Assembly (NCBI GenBank): GCA_964523885.1
Contig: CAZFYX010000045.1
Span: 1-64,000, forward strand
DNA length: 64,000 bases
DNA from: SHXO01 sp964523885
Lineage (GTDB): Bacteria > Pseudomonadota > Gammaproteobacteria > Burkholderiales > SHXO01
Direction: 5' to 3'
The number at the start of each line of letters is the position of its first letter. The stretch's first letter is position 1. Below the pieces are notes generated by a model, which was not told where the DNA came from, did no database searches, and saw nothing but the letters and a program-made list of their open reading frames with translations. The position numbers and the translations under genes were made by a program. Positions 63,374 through 64,000 of this stretch are shown here, in pieces.

Positions 63374-64000
63374 ATGTCGCAGGCCGCCACCACCAAGACC
63401 CGCATCTTCCACGAGCTCGACTTCGACCAGCCGGGCAAGCAGATCGGCTACCTGCGCGTGCCGCAGTCGCGCGATGGCGGGGCGTGGTCCACGATCGAGG
63501 TGCCGATCGCCGTGGTCAACGGCAGCAAGGGCCCGGCAGTCCTCTTCACCGGCGGCGTGCACGGCGACGAGTACGAGGGCCAGATCGCGGTCTCGCGCCT
63601 GGCGCGCCGGCTCGACCCGCAGAGCCTGCGCGGGAAGGTGATCCTCATGCCGGCGATCGACCTGCCTGCCGCGCTGGCGGGCCGGCGCATGTGTCCGATC
63701 GACGGCCGCGACTTCAACCGCTGCCTGCCCGGCGACCCGGGCGGCAGCTTCTGCCAGATGCTGGCGCACTTCGTCGACAGCGTGCTGCTGGCGCAGGTCG
63801 AGGTGTCGGTGGACATCCACGCGGCGGGCAACGCGATGGAGGCCGCGCCCAGCTCCACCATGCACTGGGTGGAAGACCCCGGCATCGTGGCGCGTACCAG
63901 GGCGCTGGCCGAGAACTTCGCGGCACCCTGGAACGTGGTGTTCTGGGGTGTGGACGAGGGCGGCACCATGTGCTCGGCCGCGGAGCGCCGGCGCGTGCTG
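63374..64000 (+). CDS. Succinylglutamate desuccinylase/aspartoacylase-family protein (cut by window edge)
   Basis: 209 codons visible, no stop before the edge. GGVHGDEYEG gives the zinc His and Glu and VDIHAAG the third ligand, as in AstE/aspartoacylase/DoeB metallo-amidases; GRDFNRCLPGDPGG is the substrate-binding loop. Removes an acyl group from an amino acid or diamine. GGAGATAAGGAGC before ATG 63374 is a strong ribosome site. Without the C-terminus the substrate type cannot be judged. Confidence 0.88.
   Translation, partial: MSQAATTKTRIFHELDFDQPGKQIGYLRVPQSRDGGAWSTIEVPIAVVNGSKGPAVLFTGGVHGDEYEGQIAVSRLARRLDPQSLRGKVILMPAIDLPAALAGRRMCPIDGRDFNRCLPGDPGGSFCQMLAHFVDSVLLAQVEVSVDIHAAGNAMEAAPSSTMHWVEDPGIVARTRALAENFAAPWNVVFWGVDEGGTMCSAAERRRVL

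Noticed and set aside
1..64000. tRNA or rRNA genes, insertion sequences, phage genes or attachment sites
   Set aside because: None seen by reading; no transposase-like protein and no terminal repeats were found.

Overview
The window looks like a chromosomal segment of a high-GC betaproteobacterium (Burkholderiales or Rhodocyclales type; inferred from the PEP-CTERM/exosortase system, the TonB-ExbB-ExbD set and the fatty-acyl catabolic genes; no rRNA or marker gene is present to fix this). It falls into two parts. From the left edge to about 54.5 kb it is a very large exopolysaccharide / surface-glycan locus with moderate GC. From about 54.7 kb to the right edge it is a higher-GC housekeeping and catabolic segment.

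Glycan locus, left arm (0.3-17.9 kb): an acetyltransferase / oxidoreductase / aminotransferase set for an acetamido-sugar nucleotide; a priming sugar-phosphate transferase with an odd degenerate GGDEF-like N-terminus; a five-gene minus-strand cassette (SDR, RfbC-like epimerase, DUF4910 protein, RfbF-like cytidylyltransferase, PIG-L deacetylase) with a divergent C-methyltransferase, probably making a branched deoxysugar; then a secreted beta-helix protein, a class III aminotransferase, two glycosyltransferases and a pyruvyltransferase. Middle (18-31.4 kb, mostly minus strand): a GtrA / GT-C / GtrB-like glycosyl-modification module whose GT-C gene has an in-frame TAG; an apiosidase-like hydrolase; a Wzx-type flippase; an Och1-like transferase; FemAB-like and GNAT-like transferases; a membrane acyltransferase; an O-antigen polymerase/ligase; an SGNH hydrolase. 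Right arm (31.6-44.7 kb, plus strand): SxtJ-like and 49-aa SxtK/DUF5989-like membrane proteins with a NodU-type carbamoyltransferase; a deacetylase-like protein; glycosyltransferases; a WbpE aminotransferase followed by a WbpB-WbpD fusion; a six-hairpin-fold protein; an asparagine-synthetase-like protein without the N-terminal Cys; a ChbG-type deacetylase.

Export/anchoring end (44.8-54.5 kb): a PQQ dehydrogenase carrying its own N-terminal haem c, then an exosortase fused to an EpsI domain, a PrsT-type TPR lipoprotein, a PEP-CTERM substrate, and a decayed second PEP-CTERM substrate (a GDSL esterase pseudogene) in a gene-poor stretch. Together the locus can make activated sugars, prime, polymerise, flip, decorate (methyl, pyruvyl, carbamoyl, acyl, amino acid) and trim a glycan, and sort PEP-CTERM proteins with it. 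Wza/Wzc-type export genes are not in the window.

Right segment (54.7-64 kb): tonB-exbB-exbD behind a probable Fur box, an SDR, then a plus-strand run of an APH-like phosphotransferase, quinone oxidoreductase, acyl-CoA ligase, acyl-CoA dehydrogenase and a truncated-by-window aspartoacylase-family gene. Three copies of one GCAGAGG-rich inverted repeat sit between these genes and none was seen in the glycan locus.
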